This document shows, piece by piece, positions 31,401 through 46,677 of a DNA stretch of 64,000 nucleotides (position 1 is its first letter; every line of letters begins with the position of its first letter). The position numbers were made by a program, and so were the translations under genes. The DNA is from Sacculina carcini (Eukaryota > Arthropoda > Thecostraca > Sacculinidae), in contig OU696573.1 in NCBI GenBank assembly GCA_916048095.2, positions 356,001 to 420,000 on the forward strand. The letters run 5' to 3'. The notes below the pieces were generated by a model, which saw only the letters and a program-made list of their open reading frames with translations, searched no databases and was not told where the DNA came from.

Positions 31401-31766
31401 AATCTTCAGTTTGCAGTTGAGAATCTCGAAGAGAATGTGGTGGATCGGACGCGTGTTTGCCTCCAGTTTCATGCTCCTGTTGTGTAATTTGCAAGTGACA
31501 AATCAGATAGCTTGACTCGACACAATTGGCTTGGCTTCACGTTGCTTTCACTACATGCTAGAAAATTAGCTAATTCTAAATTCACCATCCATTTCATTAT
31601 TTCATAGCATGTCAACATTGAAAGTGAGAGTATTCTAATTCTAACGCTAGACAATATTTGTTGAGCCAACCTGCACGTGGAAGGACGAAGAGGGGCTGTG
31701 GGCCTCACGTGCCACAGTGCTGGCAGTCAACGCAACTGAAACAACAATGATCAACAGCAACATCAT
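25427..31766 (-). CDS. Secreted CPAP1-like protein: signal peptide, one CBM14/peritrophin-A chitin-binding domain, 1.5-kb-scale disordered tail; 1663 aa
   Basis: Likely an extracellular cuticle or matrix protein that binds chitin. Exons: 31766-31671, 31476-31298, 31126-31000, 30016-25427; phases agree. The first exon encodes a signal peptide (MMLLLIIVVSVALTAS). The chitin-binding domain spans the second to fourth exons with the six-Cys pattern C95, C109, C115, C126, C139, C147 and the aromatic motifs GYFAD, VFHYC and KFNQ, as in single-domain cuticular proteins analogous to peritrophins (CPAP1). The remaining roughly 1500 residues come from one 4.6-kb exon and are Ser/Thr/Arg/Pro/Asn-rich without cysteines in a domain pattern, with basic clusters such as RRPTRRRRPTI; I see no transmembrane segment. 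It has no (UG)n acceptors, unlike its neighbours. The identity of the tail is unknown. Confidence 0.85.
28731..28772. repeat. Near-perfect inverted repeat inside the CPAP1-like coding exon
   Basis: Arms 28731-28748 (aacgttgcaaatcccaca) and 28755-28772 (tgtgggatatgcaacgtt) pair at 17 of 18 positions around a 6-nt loop. Both arms are translated on the minus strand (around HIPQAHVGFATF). Confidence 0.85.
30224..30528. mobile_element. hAT-type MITE in the CPAP1-like intron, 305 bp
   Basis: The left end caggggttctaaacttgg and right end ccaagttccactg form an imperfect inverted repeat. Flanks aactaggg (30216-30223) and cactaggg (30529-30536) are an 8-bp target duplication matching at 7 of 8 positions. 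There is no coding capacity. It abuts a second element. Confidence 0.7.
30539..30910. mobile_element. Second MITE, inserted into the target duplication of the first, 372 bp
   Basis: The left end catgggcgtagatc and right end gatctac-like sequence aaatctatacacccctg are imperfect inverted repeats. It is flanked by a perfect 8-bp duplication, ctagggca at 30531-30538 and 30911-30918. The left copy overlaps the right duplication of the neighbouring MITE. The interior repeats cgacaaattggctggggtat twice at 30574-30620. Confidence 0.6.
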
Positions 31767-31919
31767 AATAACGGGTGACAGTGAAAATATCTACGAATAT
31801 GTGGCACGTGATTTGCGTAATGAACAGCTGACTAGAACTCGAGCGAAAATGTGTTTTTTTCAAGCGTTTTTTGAAAGGTCACTGAAAATTATGCACACGC
31901 ACAAGCCAGTGTGTGTTTT

Positions 31920-31994
<75 letters not shown>

Positions 31995-33460
31995 TTGTGT
32001 GAGTATCGCGCCCCGGTTGGCTGACAAAATTTGTTCATGGTCTGTGAAGCGGAAATCATTGTGTAGAGAAACCAGTGCACTCAGCGATAGTGAGAAGTTT
32101 CTCATAAAACACATCACGCACACAGCACAAATTGTTGCGATGACTGTTTAAGCACGCTGTTATAGGCAGTCACTGTTGTCTCGCTGGTTGTTCAACATTG
32201 CACCTGATTCTCTCATAGTCATGTCATAACACTTGCTTGGGCGTATTTATGGCGTCATGTTTTCACGTGTGATGTATACAAAAACAAACAACAAACCATG
32301 TATTTGGTATAGCGCACTAATTTGCAAAGGCGCGAAAACGTACAAAATAGAGCAAAATAAGGTATAAAAAGTGATAGGGGCTCAAAAAGAACAAAATTAA
32401 ATGAGCTGAAGTGACAAGGCACAAATAATATCAAGAGCAGGAAATATATACAACAATCAGAGAAGTGTAGCTGACAGAGAAAATATTTAATTTTGGGGTT
32501 GAGAGATAAGCCAAAAAAGAGTATCAGCAATTTCTATAGGAGTAAGTGGGCGGCGACGGAAGAGACACTCGGGTGCCTGCCCTCCCTCATTGTCTCAACA
32601 ACGTACTCACACAAATGTGAATACGTGCAAATATCGTCGAATATTCCAAGAAATGCTGGTGATAAGTGCTGCCATTTCTCTTGGGAAATTCGCAAGCTAA
32701 ATGAGAATAGAAATGGCATTGTGATACCAATAATGTGCGTTGTTCAACAGTTTCCACTCTACATTACCCGTACTCGTAGATCCGATGTCCATTCTCGGCT
32801 TTACGAAGAGTGAAGAAAGCAGGAAAACTGGGAAAAAGTACAATAAAGTTGGCGCAAGTGAATGCCTGTCTCCTCAATCCCTTGACCAATAGCAGAACTC
32901 AGTATGACCACACGAGCTATGCATGTGCTGGCATATAGAACTCGCGCTAGCTCGTGCAATTGCACGTGCCTTCCTCTCATCATTGACTCATCATTGAGAA
33001 AGTGGGCAGTGAAGCCGAACTCGCCGCAGATGCGACCAGAATGACGCGGTCGAGCGTGGGAACTGGGTATCACGTGACCTCAAGTGGTTGGGTCGGCGGG
33101 CGCGTGACCTTGACCGCGCGGCAGACTGGCGGGTCGCAAACATGAGACACACACGTGATGTGGCGACCTTGCAACATGTTGCAGTTGCAAGCGAGATGAC
33201 AGCTGATGCATGTCGTGAGCTAGTACTCTCAAATAATATGAACCAGCACACTGACACTGACACACACTGACACTGACACTGACACACACACACTGACACA
33301 CACTGACACTGACACACACACAGACACTGACACACACACTGACACTGAGACACACACTGACACTGACACTGACACACACACACTGACACTGACACACACT
33401 GACACTGACACACACTGACACTGACACACACACTGACACTGACACACACTGACACACACT

Positions 33461-33501
<41 letters not shown>

Positions 33502-33962
33502 ACACACACTGACACTGACACACACACACACACACACACACTGACACACACACACTGACACTGACACACACACTGACACACACACACACACTGACACACA
33601 CTGACACTGACACACACACACACACACACACTGACACACATACACTGCCACATTCGACAACGCCTGATCAAACATCGGACAAAGTTGTGGGCGTACGCAT
33701 GTCGTATATTCCGCCTGTGTGTATGTTTATGCCAAAGTGCATATCTGGCGTGATTTATTGAATGTCGTATGCGCGACCTGGTTGGCAGATACTATGAGAG
33801 ACAAGGCCGCTCTGATTCAGGCACAGCTGGTGGAAAACAGAAATATTCCACCGATTTCTCGCCCAGGTATACTGCACATGTTGTATGAATGGACAAGTAT
33901 CGGGCAAAGAGATTGCTGAGAATGTGCTCTCAAGAACGAAGAGTGAATGAAAGAACAAGAAA
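31767..33962. other. Non-coding sequence upstream of the CPAP1-like gene with CA/TG repeats
   Basis: A (TG)n tract lies at 31919-31985. A compound repeat of CACA and CTGACA blocks fills 33240-33645. No ORF resembles a known protein; open frames here are low-complexity or short. The promoter of the minus-strand CPAP1-like gene should lie just above 31766, but no clear TATA box was recognised. Confidence 0.6.
33240..33645. repeat. Compound CACACTGACA microsatellite
   Basis: About 400 bp built from alternating (CA)n and ctgaca words, open in all minus-strand frames but repetitive only. Confidence 0.95.
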
Positions 33963-33970
33963 TTACCAAC

Positions 33971-34250
33971 CAGTGGAGGCGTCAGGATTTTTCCGATGGG
34001 GGGACTGAGGAAAAAGTTGAGGGGGCTTGGTGAAGCATGAAGAACTACACTCGAACATTGACTACATAATATTATAATAAGGGACAGGGGTACACTGGTT
34101 CAGTCCTCGAACTTGAACCAAAATTACAGCACTTCACTTACAGTGGTAAGAAATTTTACTGTCCATGATTATGATTTTTGGGGGGCTTGGCATATTTGGG
34201 GGGGGGGGGGGGCTGGAGCCCGCCAAGCTCCCCCCTTGGTGCCGCCACTG
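33971..34250. mobile_element. hAT MITE family A, copy 1 (280 bp)
   Basis: Ends cagtggaggcgtcagga and cttggtgccgccactg are inverted repeats. The element is flanked by a perfect 8-bp target duplication, ttaccaac, at 33963-33970 and 34251-34258, diagnostic of hAT insertion. The interior shares actacataatattataata, cagtcctcgaacttgaac and G-rich blocks with copies at 37590 and 63551. It is non-coding. Confidence 0.88.
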
Positions 34251-37589
<3,339 letters not shown>

Positions 37590-37831
37590 CAGTGGTGGCG
37601 TCAAGGGGGGCTTGAGCCCCCCCCCAAATTATAATCATGGACATTAAAATTTCTTACCACTGCAAACGAAGTCCTGAATTTTTGGTTCAAGTTCGAGGAC
37701 TGAATCAGTGTGCCCCAGTTCCTTATTATAATATTATGTAGTCAGCGTTCGAGTGTAGCTCTTCATGCTACGCCAAGCCCCCTGAACTTTTTCCTTAGCC
37801 CCCAATCGAAAAAATCCTGGCGCCGCCGCTG
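37590..37831. mobile_element. hAT MITE family A, copy 2, inverted orientation (242 bp)
   Basis: Ends cagtggtggcgtcaag and ctggcgccgccgctg pair as inverted repeats. The interior is the reverse complement of the copies at 33971 and 63551 (for example ttattataatattatgtagt and ttcaagttcgaggactgaat). Flanks do not give a clean 8-bp duplication, so this copy is older or has been altered. Confidence 0.8.
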
Positions 37832-38737
37832 TGTGTATAGTTAGTATTGCGTCGATATTAGAGCCCATATGCTATCTATGCTCTGCTACGTATTATTCCT
37901 GGTTCTTTTTAATGATTTTTCGGCCTTTTTGTTTGTTTGTCTAGAAACATTGTTTTGCTAGTGGTGGTAACCGCGGAATTATTATTGTGTCGCTAGATTG
38001 CTTACTTTTTCACAAAAATATGCTTTTTTCGCTGAGTTCGATATTTGCCCCTCACATCTTCTTGAATCAATAACTATTTCCCTTCTACTCACATCATCAG
38101 CCTTCTTTCACAGGTTCTTCTCAGGCACCTTGCAACTAACTTGGCCCACCGTAGCAAATACGTAAATGCACACACTAGCGACACCTATGCGGAGAATAAA
38201 TGAACCAACCTCAACCTCCGACACGCTCATTGAACACTGGATGCTTATCACTGTTATGAACCGGGTCCATATTTCTAACACCAGCCATTTCCTTGCATTT
38301 CGTTTTCTTCTTAGAAGCGAAAAACATACACCAAAACAGTTCAAGTTTATTACCAAATTCACCGCGAATGCTGAAACCACACCAAAGTTTTCAAAACGAA
38401 GGCAGTGAATCATACGAAGCACCAGCGAGATATACAGGAAAAAACCTGCTTGTTTTTCGTCGCAAAAACACGTGCATAACTGCAGTGTTGACCGCGCGGC
38501 AGTCGTGAAAATCAGCGACTCAATCAAACTGCAAACTCAAATGAAGCAATATTAACACAAGCTTCCTAGTCATTGAGTGTTCTATTGCCGCTTCACACAC
38601 TGTCCCGTTTCGCACGCGCGTTTATCAGTGACGTCACGCCGCCACAGCTAGACGTACTTGGACCTGGAAGAAATGAGGTCCCCCTCCATGTCAGACTGAC
38701 TGCGTGTTCTAGTGTTGGCTGTCGCGAACAAGTGGCC
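37832..38737. other. Non-coding, 3' flank of the MANBAL gene
   Basis: No ORF was recognised. A minus-strand AATAAA (plus-strand tttatt at 38346-38351) lies about 390 bp past the MANBAL stop and may be its polyadenylation signal. Confidence 0.5.
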
Positions 38738-40071
38738 CTAGCGGCGCTTCTTCTTGTCAGTCTTCCTGCGGTGATGACACGACGCTCTGTTGCCATGGTT
38801 ACTGTTACTGTTCTGTTGACAGCCTTGTTGTGATGTGTCGTCGTCACTTGACTCACAACGCTAACACAACAACACAACAACACAACAACAGCAACACATC
38901 AATAACACTACACAAGGCTAGCAATAACACTGACGCACAAACATTCATTGATCATGAAAAAGCGAGACCCTGCGGTCAGGGGATAAGAATACTACCGCCG
39001 TACCCACTGTGTGTCGTGTAAGAGGTGACTAAAAGCCGACCCTCTGCTTCTTCCCTTCCTGTACTGCCATGTCCGAGGGAGGGAACGATAATTCAACAGA
39101 ATTGGCACCCCCTTGGATTAATGCAGCTGTCTCCTGTCCTATCCCTTTACCCGAACTAAAATAAAAATCGAAAAGCGAGAGGGGGACCATGATAGAGAAA
39201 GAGTGAGATAGAAAGAACATTGATCATCAAAAACTGACATCAAACATCCACCTATTACATCACACTTCAGCAGTAGTTCTCTTGTTTCGCATTGTAGCGG
39301 CAGTTTAGAAGCACACGCCAGAAGAACGCCTTTGTGTCGTTTGTGACGCACTTGATTGAGCGGACGTGTTCAAGAGACTCCTGAGTTGTTTTTTGATTAT
39401 TCAATTAGTTGTGGTATCGGTTATTTCCTGAGGACTGTATTTTCGTTTAGTGGTGCTGCTTGAACTGATATTTGCTATTCAGATCGATAAAATGAGTGAG
39501 GACGGGGGAGAGAAGGGGCACCTGGTGGAAGCAAATAGAGAAATGTGTGGCAAATGTGCAAATAATGTGAGGAATGAGCAAAGAGCTGTTCAATGCGATG
39601 TATGTGAATTGTGGTTCCACATAGCGTGTGAAAGAATTCCAGTTCCAATGTACAAAAATGTGATGCAGTTTGAGTGTAGGCTGGACAGGTTCTGGGATGG
39701 ACAGGAGAAAAAATGTAATTATAGAGCCCCAATCACAAGAGCGTCACATTCGTCTTTGCACCAGGAAGGTGGTGTAATAAATGCACTGGACTCACAGGCT
39801 ATCTGAAAGCCTCTTCCAGAGATTCGTCTATGTGAGTCTAGGATATGATGTTCAGCGCAGTGCGACCGTTCTTCCAGGATATCAGTGCATCAGTGTGAGT
39901 GTGAGAGACAGCGAGAACGCCACTCACCGAGCTCGTGCGGCCCGTACTGACGGCGGACGACACGGACACAAAAACGGCTGCGATGCATGCCAGCTGGAAG
40001 ACGGCGCCGATGTAAAGACCGTAGCGCACCACGTGGTCCAGCAAACTGGGCACCGGCACAAACTCGTCCAT
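38738..40071 (-). CDS. MANBAL: MANBAL / UPF0239 small single-pass membrane protein, 2 exons, 72 aa
   Basis: Function is unknown in the family. Exons are 40071-39928 (144 nt) and 38812-38738 (75 nt with TAG), both in phase 0. The first exon encodes LLDHVVRYGLYIGAVFQL, matching the FLENLLRYGLFLGAIFQL signature of MANBAL, followed by hydrophobic ACIAAVFVSV to complete one transmembrane helix. The second exon gives a polar linker and the lysine-rich tail KTDKKKRR, like the KKETKKKR end of vertebrate MANBAL. The donor gtgagt and the acceptor caacag agree in phase. Length is close to the family's roughly 80-85 aa. The intron contains a retrotransposon-like ORF on the opposite strand. The first exon is very strong; the second-exon choice rests on phase and tail similarity. 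Confidence 0.75.
38955..39135 (+). mobile_element. Conserved-looking non-coding segment, possible 5' part of a retroelement
   Basis: The block beginning gcggtcaggggataagaata and containing gtgtcgtgtaagaggtgact and aaaagccgac resembles, from memory, a motif repeated across invertebrate genomes near retroelements. It lies 350 bp upstream of the PHD ORF on the same strand. Assignment is tentative. Confidence 0.3.
39492..39806 (+). pseudogene. PHD-type zinc-finger ORF (104 aa), probable truncated retrotransposon ORF1
   Basis: From ATG 39492 the product has CGKC, then CDVC followed by ELWFHIAC, then ECRLDRFW: the C-x2-C ... C-x2-C ... W-F-H-x2-C layout of a PHD finger, as often found at the N-terminus of non-LTR retrotransposon ORF1 proteins. 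It stops early at 39806 with no reverse transcriptase following. It sits antisense inside the MANBAL intron, as expected for an insertion. It could also be an exon of a host PHD gene, but no splice partners were found. Confidence 0.5.
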
Positions 40072-42049
40072 CACAGGCCCTCTCCTTCTGCAAGTGCCCT
40101 AGAACACAACAGCCTGTGTTAGAGCAGTAAGATCCACGACGATTCCACGACGGATGAACACAAAAAGTCAGCGTAGGTTCAAGCCCTTGTTCAACCTGGA
40201 TCTGTGGTTTGATAAACCGTAAAGAACACGAGAAATACGGCGATATTGATCGTACGCTTGGAACCGGAGTAAATTTTATAGGCAAAATGTATGTTTTAAT
40301 CATTACACACCCCTGGAATTTTTAATTTTGTGTAGAACTCCAATCAAGGCTCATCAGTCAGCGGTCACTTAAGTCATTAGTATTCCGTCCACCACGAAGT
40401 AACTACAAAGACACAACACCGCATAACACCATCATGTACCGCTGCGGCTTGAAAGTGGCCAAACTGGATCGAGATATTTATTCACTTCCTATAAAAATTG
40501 TCATTAGAGTAATAATCAAAAATGTATCATATAGAAATGTAATTAATTAATTCTCTATAATAATTTAATTATGACCACCTGAAGACAAAATGGCAGCGGC
40601 ATAGAGCGCCAATCTGCGCAAGTAACAAAGCCAAATACAATCAATGCGCACGTCAAACGTTTGAAGTCCAGGCAGAACAAACCGAGCCGCGCCATATTGG
40701 GTCACGTGACATTTGGTGTTGTACGTACGCTAGATCACGTGATACAGTGGGAATCCATATCAAAATCCACCCCTCACTATGCATAGTGGACTGGTCCATA
40801 TGTTTATGCTGTCAAGGTTCACGAGGAGAAAATGGCATCCGGTGCTACTGTGTTGCAGCTATGTGGTTAATGGTTCTACTGGGTGTTTGTGTGCACTGTT
40901 TTTCGAACTTTCAGCTGGTGTGTGTGTGCGAGAGACGTCAGTCAATTCTGCGAGTTTATTTGACATAGATAATCTATTTTGACCAGGTGTATTGGCAAGC
41001 CTAATTGTTCTTCGACCCAGTATAACCGATACTTGGTAAGTATCAACGTATATAGTGTATATATGAAGTGATTGTATTTTTTCCTTGCGCTGGTCGACTT
41101 CTTAACTGGTTGGTATGAGCTATATTTTGTTTTCGGCAGACTATTTGTTAGGATAATGGTTTCATTTGAACAGTGCTTTGGCTATGTAAATTTTTGCTTG
41201 GGATTGTGTTCTCTTTATGGTTTTGCATGCCTGTATGTTATATTTGTTTGCTTCACCATTGAGGCATTTTGCACGGGTTTGTTCGTGGCTTATCGAACAT
41301 TAATCTATTGGTTACAATTTGGTGATTAATTTAAATTTAATTTCATTGAGAGGATGTTATGGTCTGCTGGTGTACGTTTATTTAATGAGATGATCCGGGT
41401 GTAATTGTATGATTGCTAATATGCGGCACGAATTGAATGTCTGGAATATTGGTAATTTTTCCTTGGCAATTTCCTACACTGTCTCGAGCGATGTCACCTG
41501 TTTGATGTTTTTCATGAGTTTTTGTGCGTCAAGCAGCCTTTTATTCCGATTCCAAGGAGAAAATCGGAAATATGAATGTTTTCTGCTTCCAATTTCAGGG
41601 TTTAAGCTGGTCAAATATGTCGAGGGTAATTATATCATGTAATAGTAAATGCTAAATCCCGCACTAAGAGGCAACGACACAGGCGATTACTTAGTTGCCG
41701 TGTTTCTTGACGTGAAATGCAACTTGTCGGCACAGATATTTTGGTATTTGCACAATTGATTGATGCAATGTGTGTGTGTGTGTGTGTGTTGAGACTGAAA
41801 TTGCTGATAATGCTATTCTGCAGAGTTGTTTTATAATCTTATATGTGTCAAGCAATGAGTGTTATCTGAGCCAGCACTTACTGGCATCGTTCTATGAGTT
41901 TGCACAGTACGTTGCAATGACGAGTTCAACGAGTGTACGGCTCATTCCGTACTAGCAATGTGATTTGCTGCAGTGCAAGAACTTTTGTGTACGATTTTGT
42001 GCTCACGCTCGGTGTTTTCGCACTTGACCACTGTTCATCGCTAGAATGT

Positions 42050-42475
42050 CGACAATGTAGAAGGCACGATAATGTAGAAGGCACGGCAATGTAGAAGGCA
42101 CGACAATGTAGAAGGCACGATAATGTAGAAGGCACGATAATGTAGAAGGCACGGCAATGTAGAAGGCACGGCAATGTAGAAGGCACGATAATGTAGAAGG
42201 CACGATAATGTAGAAGGCACGAGAATGTAGAAGGCACGGCAATGTAGAAGGCACGGCAATGTAGAAGGCACGATAATGTAGAAGGCACGATAATGTAGAA
42301 GGCACGAGAATGTAGAAGGCACGAGAATGTAGAAGGCACGGCAATGTAGAAGGCACGATAATGTAGAAGGCACGAGAATGTAGAAGGCACGATAATGTAG
42401 AAGGCACGATAATGTAGAAGGCACGAGAATGTAGAAGGCACGAGAATGTAGAAGGCACGATAATGTAGAAGGCAC
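42050..42475. repeat. 17-bp minisatellite, 25 copies
   Basis: The unit is aatgtagaaggcacgat with nearly all variation in two adjacent bases (acgat, acggc, acgag, acgac before aatg). The run of variants ggc ggc gat gat gag occurs twice in succession, so blocks of five units have duplicated. Since 17 is not divisible by 3, all three minus-strand frames are open, an artefact of the repeat. Confidence 0.97.
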
Positions 42476-43018
42476 TTTTGGTGAATTTCTGGAGCTATGC
42501 ATCCACTAAATGTTTTTTTGTTTTGTTCAACCTGTCGGTTTCAACAAGTAGGATTCGCGTTGGTCACACTTTGTGCATGCCATCAAGACTGTATTATTAT
42601 TATTATTATTAATTACAGGCAAATCCAGTAGCATGGGAAGAGTGCAAGCACTATTACCACCCTAAGGTGGCCCCATGTACCGGAAGCGCCCAAAAGATTC
42701 AGAGAGAAAGAGAGTTCGAGAAGAAAAAAGTCTAGAAAGAGAGTTGGAAAGAAAATGATAAATAAATAACAATAAATAATAAACCATCATCCGATAACAA
42801 TCCATAATGTCACTCCAATGTATTGTATAGTGCAGTGAGAGTGTTGGTGCTGGCATATGTGGGTGAAGTTCACCAACACGCCGTCATCTTACTTCATCTT
42901 ATATTGCCGTGTTTGTGGATGTCACTGGTGTCTCATCATTTTTGCGACGGGCAGGTGATGGATTGATTGGTGTTGCACGTGCAACCTGCAGTTGATAATT
43001 ACGTTGCATGAATCACCG

Positions 43019-43082
<64 letters not shown>
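43019..43082. repeat. (TG)n microsatellite
   Basis: 31 TG dinucleotides followed by gatgtgatgtgatg. Intergenic. Confidence 0.95.
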
Positions 43083-43084
<2 letters not shown>

Positions 43085-44362
43085 TGTGATGTGATGTGAT
43101 GCAGTGGTTGTGAGATAATGAGGCTGGACAGACACCGGCGAGTCATTTAGTTATTTGATGAACGTCGAGTATATCTTGTTGCTTCACTTTACAATTGCTT
43201 ATTGTTTTGGGCAATGCCATTGTGTTTCCCATGGATATATTCAGTAATTTTACTAGTACACGCACGTGCGTTTTTTCTTGCCTTGAATTATGAGGCAAGT
43301 GAAATAGTAGAAGCTTGTGCGTTGTTCGGCCCACTGCCCGTGACGTCATCTGTCAGTGTCAGTGAGCAGTGTCAGTGAGTGTCAGTGAGCATTGTCAGTA
43401 AGTGTCAGTGAGCGTTGATTGTCAGTGAGCTACTCGCACTCGAGATGATGTTCATATGCGGCCGCGCTTTCACGTCTTGTTTCTGCGTTTCTTGTGTCGT
43501 GTTTAATGTGATGTGTCTGTGTCTGTGTTGTGTGATATGTGATGTGTCTGTGTCTGTGTTGTGTGATGTGTTTGTGTCTGTGTTGTGTGATGTGTTTGTG
43601 TTTGTGTTTGTGTTTGTGTTGTTTGATGTGTTTGTGTCTGTGTTGTGTGATATGTGATGTGTCTGTGTCTGTGTTGTGTGATGTGATGTGATGTGTCTGT
43701 GTTGTGTGATGTGTTTGTGTTTGTGTTGATGCGGCGGTGTTTGTATGGCGTGTTGTTTTCTCGCAGCTAGACAGATCGCGTGCTTGTGTGTGTGTGGCTG
43801 TGTGGTTCATGAAGCGCGTGCGTTGTTGGTGTGTTGCGGTTCATTGTGACACGCCACTGATGCAATCTCGTCTGCTAGAACCTCGTGGTTCTCTGTGGCT
43901 GCATCTGATACAGATACTGTGCCAGTGAATATTGCAACTGCAGTCGACAGTTGTGGTTGCAAGTGGTGACTGAGAACCGGCACTAGCGGTGCTCTGACTA
44001 CCGTTCTGTTTGACAACGTTTCTACTGCAAAAGGAATGTTGGAGAGATATGATACCGTGGCATGTGTTATTGGTGTGTTTTTTGTTGTATATATTGCTGT
44101 ATTCGTGCGGCTGCAGAGCTGTTTAGTTGCGCTTATTTTCGTTGATTGTACGGATGATGGTAGTCTCGCTGAGTGTTGTAGCGTGTTGCGTGTAGCTTGC
44201 CGTTTGTGCGGTATACTGTGCACAATACAATGATGTTTGGTGCAGTGTGGGTGATAGTGATGTTTCTGATCGCTTATTACAGACTGACTATATCTGACTG
44301 TCCCGGGCTGCAGTGTGCGTCGGGCCAGCTTTGCGGCCGTGTTTATGTGGTTGCGACTGAGA

Positions 44363-44393
<31 letters not shown>

Positions 44394-46677
44394 CTGAAGC
44401 GTGAGCGACGTGATTGCTTGATGCACGAGCAGCAGCAGCAGCAGCAGGTTGGCACTGTTCCAGCGTCTCTGTCACAGGCCAGATGCGGGGCTGGTGCACT
44501 GGCACGCCATTTTCACCAAATATTGCCAATATCTCGTTGTTTCTGCGCATTAATATGAAGCGTAGCAGCGGTGTACACTAGCCAGTACTTTGTACAGTGT
44601 GTACAATATACACTAGCCAGTAATTTGTACTTTGTGTACACCTGGGCATCTGCATGTCTACACTAACATGTCATGATTGCTGGCATGCGATGTGGCGATG
44701 TAGCATGGTCAGTTCAAGATGACTGCGTTGTTGTGGCAGGCTGATGCGACTTGATCAGTTCGTTGATCGTTGATCCAGTTCGTTTCTGTTTTTCTGGCTT
44801 CGTTGTCTTTTTTGCACTATGATCGTACGTTATGGCCAACTCTGCTCTGCATTCCCCCGCGCGCCTTGTCAAAGCGGCCGAGTGTTTGGCTCCCACTGCG
44901 CATGAGACACCATCATCATGGCTATTAGCAGACTGAAGACTCGCCTCCATCCATCTCGCACCATGGGCACCTCCCGCTCCGCCGTCCCACCGTCTCCTTA
45001 TGTTGTTAGTTCGCGCACGCACGCTCGCGGTGAGTGTGTACGAGCGTAGACTTGTCCTTGAGTGCGCTGTCTGTGACGTCACACACACACACACATACAT
45101 GTCGAGTGTGTGTGTGTGTGTAGGTATGAGTGTGCGGTTTTGTGTTGGAGACGGTGCAGTAAGGTTGGTGGGTGTTTGTGCGCTTCAGCACTGTGTGTTT
45201 GGTGTGTTTTGACGTTCCAGTGTTGTGTGGAAGACGTGTGTTTTCCGTGTGTCACGTGACTCTGTTGTGACCTGTTGTGTGGTGAGCATAAGGTGAGATT
45301 TATCAACATCTTGTTTCGTTGTCGCCGGAGACTCGGTTTCTCAGCCAGCGTAATCATCACTGTTACTGTTATCGGTCTATTTTTAGAAGACATGGCGACG
45401 TGTTGCATGTCTGGTGTCATTAGTGGTTGTTAGCGGATTGTGATGTCTCTGCTGTTATCATTGTATTGTACGTACTGTGATGTACGTGTTTGTGAGTTAT
45501 TGTTGACTTGTCACTGGAGGTTATGTCCAGGTTTATGTCGAGGTTTCGAGAGATTCCGCCTTCCCTTTTCATTCTGGCTTGCCTCTTCCCACTTTGTGCT
45601 CGTCTGGGTTGTCATTTGGTCGTGTTGATCGAGTGTCTGTATCGTTTGTGGTTCATAAACCGTGCCAGTGCATGTTCCTTTCAGTGGCCATTTGTCGAGG
45701 TTCGGTTACATCCGTGCGTGTGCGTTGGAACGATGAGAAAGTGGCTGTGTGGCTCAGTTAACACGTGATCGTGTGAGTCCAGTGTTTGACGGAATTCAAG
45801 TGCTGAATACATGCCGTTTGGCTGCAGTTGCTCTGAAAATGCTATCTCGGTGGTGTATTTTCCATACTTGACTTGATCACACTCACATGTTGCCTTGTTT
45901 CTGAGAATTCCTACACTAGCATGCGTGTGTGTGTGTGTGTTTGATTCTTCCAGTTCATACGATTCCAGTGTTCACTTGTTCGGGTTACACTGCTTGTATT
46001 GTGTCTGTTGTGGAGGCTCACAATATTCTTGCTTCCATTTGTTTTTTTCTTCGGTTTGAGCGGAGGATTGAGGATTGATCCTAGTGACAACACCATTATT
46101 GTGTGTGTGTTATAAGCAGCATGGCTTGACGCAGACAAGCTCACTTTTCGCCAGTGTTTGCTGTTCGTACAACGTGCACAGTCATATGCCGTTCTATTCT
46201 ACTGCGTTCCCCTTCATGTGTCTGTGTGTGTGTGTGTGCAACACTGCTAGTGCGTACTAGTGTTGTGCACGCTCCATGAAAGTACACGAATGTATACAGT
46301 CCATGAAAGTACACACACACCGATATGATCGTCGTCATTGAAACGTTCAAACCAGTATCGCTCGCTCGCTTGACCTCCAATCAAGTTGTTCATTATATTC
46401 GCGTAATCTGATACTGAGTGTGTGTGTGTGTGTGTGTCGGCAGGTACGTGTGGTGGGTGTATGTTGCATGTGTGTGTGTGTGTTGTTACTGATTGATTGC
46501 TGGTGCAGTGTTTGAGAGTGGAGTTGTGTGGTCGTGCTGCACGTGCGCGCGTGACGTGCCGGTCGTAGTGATGCGGGAGTCAGCTGATGCGGGGGATTGT
46601 CGTTCACTGCCGCCCAAGTGACGTGTATCGTTCATCCCGATATCACCGTGCTTCATCACACAGTAACAGTCACCGGC

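Larger units (their letters stand above)
40072..46677. other. Non-coding region between MANBAL and KMT2E/upSET
   Basis: 6.6 kb with no recognised protein. It may hold untranslated 5' exons of the KMT2E gene. Contents: a 17-bp minisatellite (42050-42475), an (ATT)n run near 42595-42612, (TG)n at 43019-43082, a TGTCTGTGT/TGTGATG-rich degenerate repeat (about 43500-43735), short TG tracts at 44367-44392 and 45914-45940, and a CAG run at 44427-44447. ORFs here are AT-biased or repeat-derived. Confidence 0.55.

Noticed and set aside
40747..41642. Several hydrophobic ORFs.
   Set aside because: T-rich sequence composition; no splice signals or family resemblance.
41926..42502. Three overlapping minus-strand ORFs of 151-171 residues with FYI-VPST repeats.
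   Set aside because: A 17-bp unit opens all three frames with the same cyclic peptide; purely repeat-derived.
43807..44550. 247-codon minus-strand ORF with a polyA tract.
   Set aside because: Low-complexity and CA-repeat composition, no domain, no supporting splice partners.
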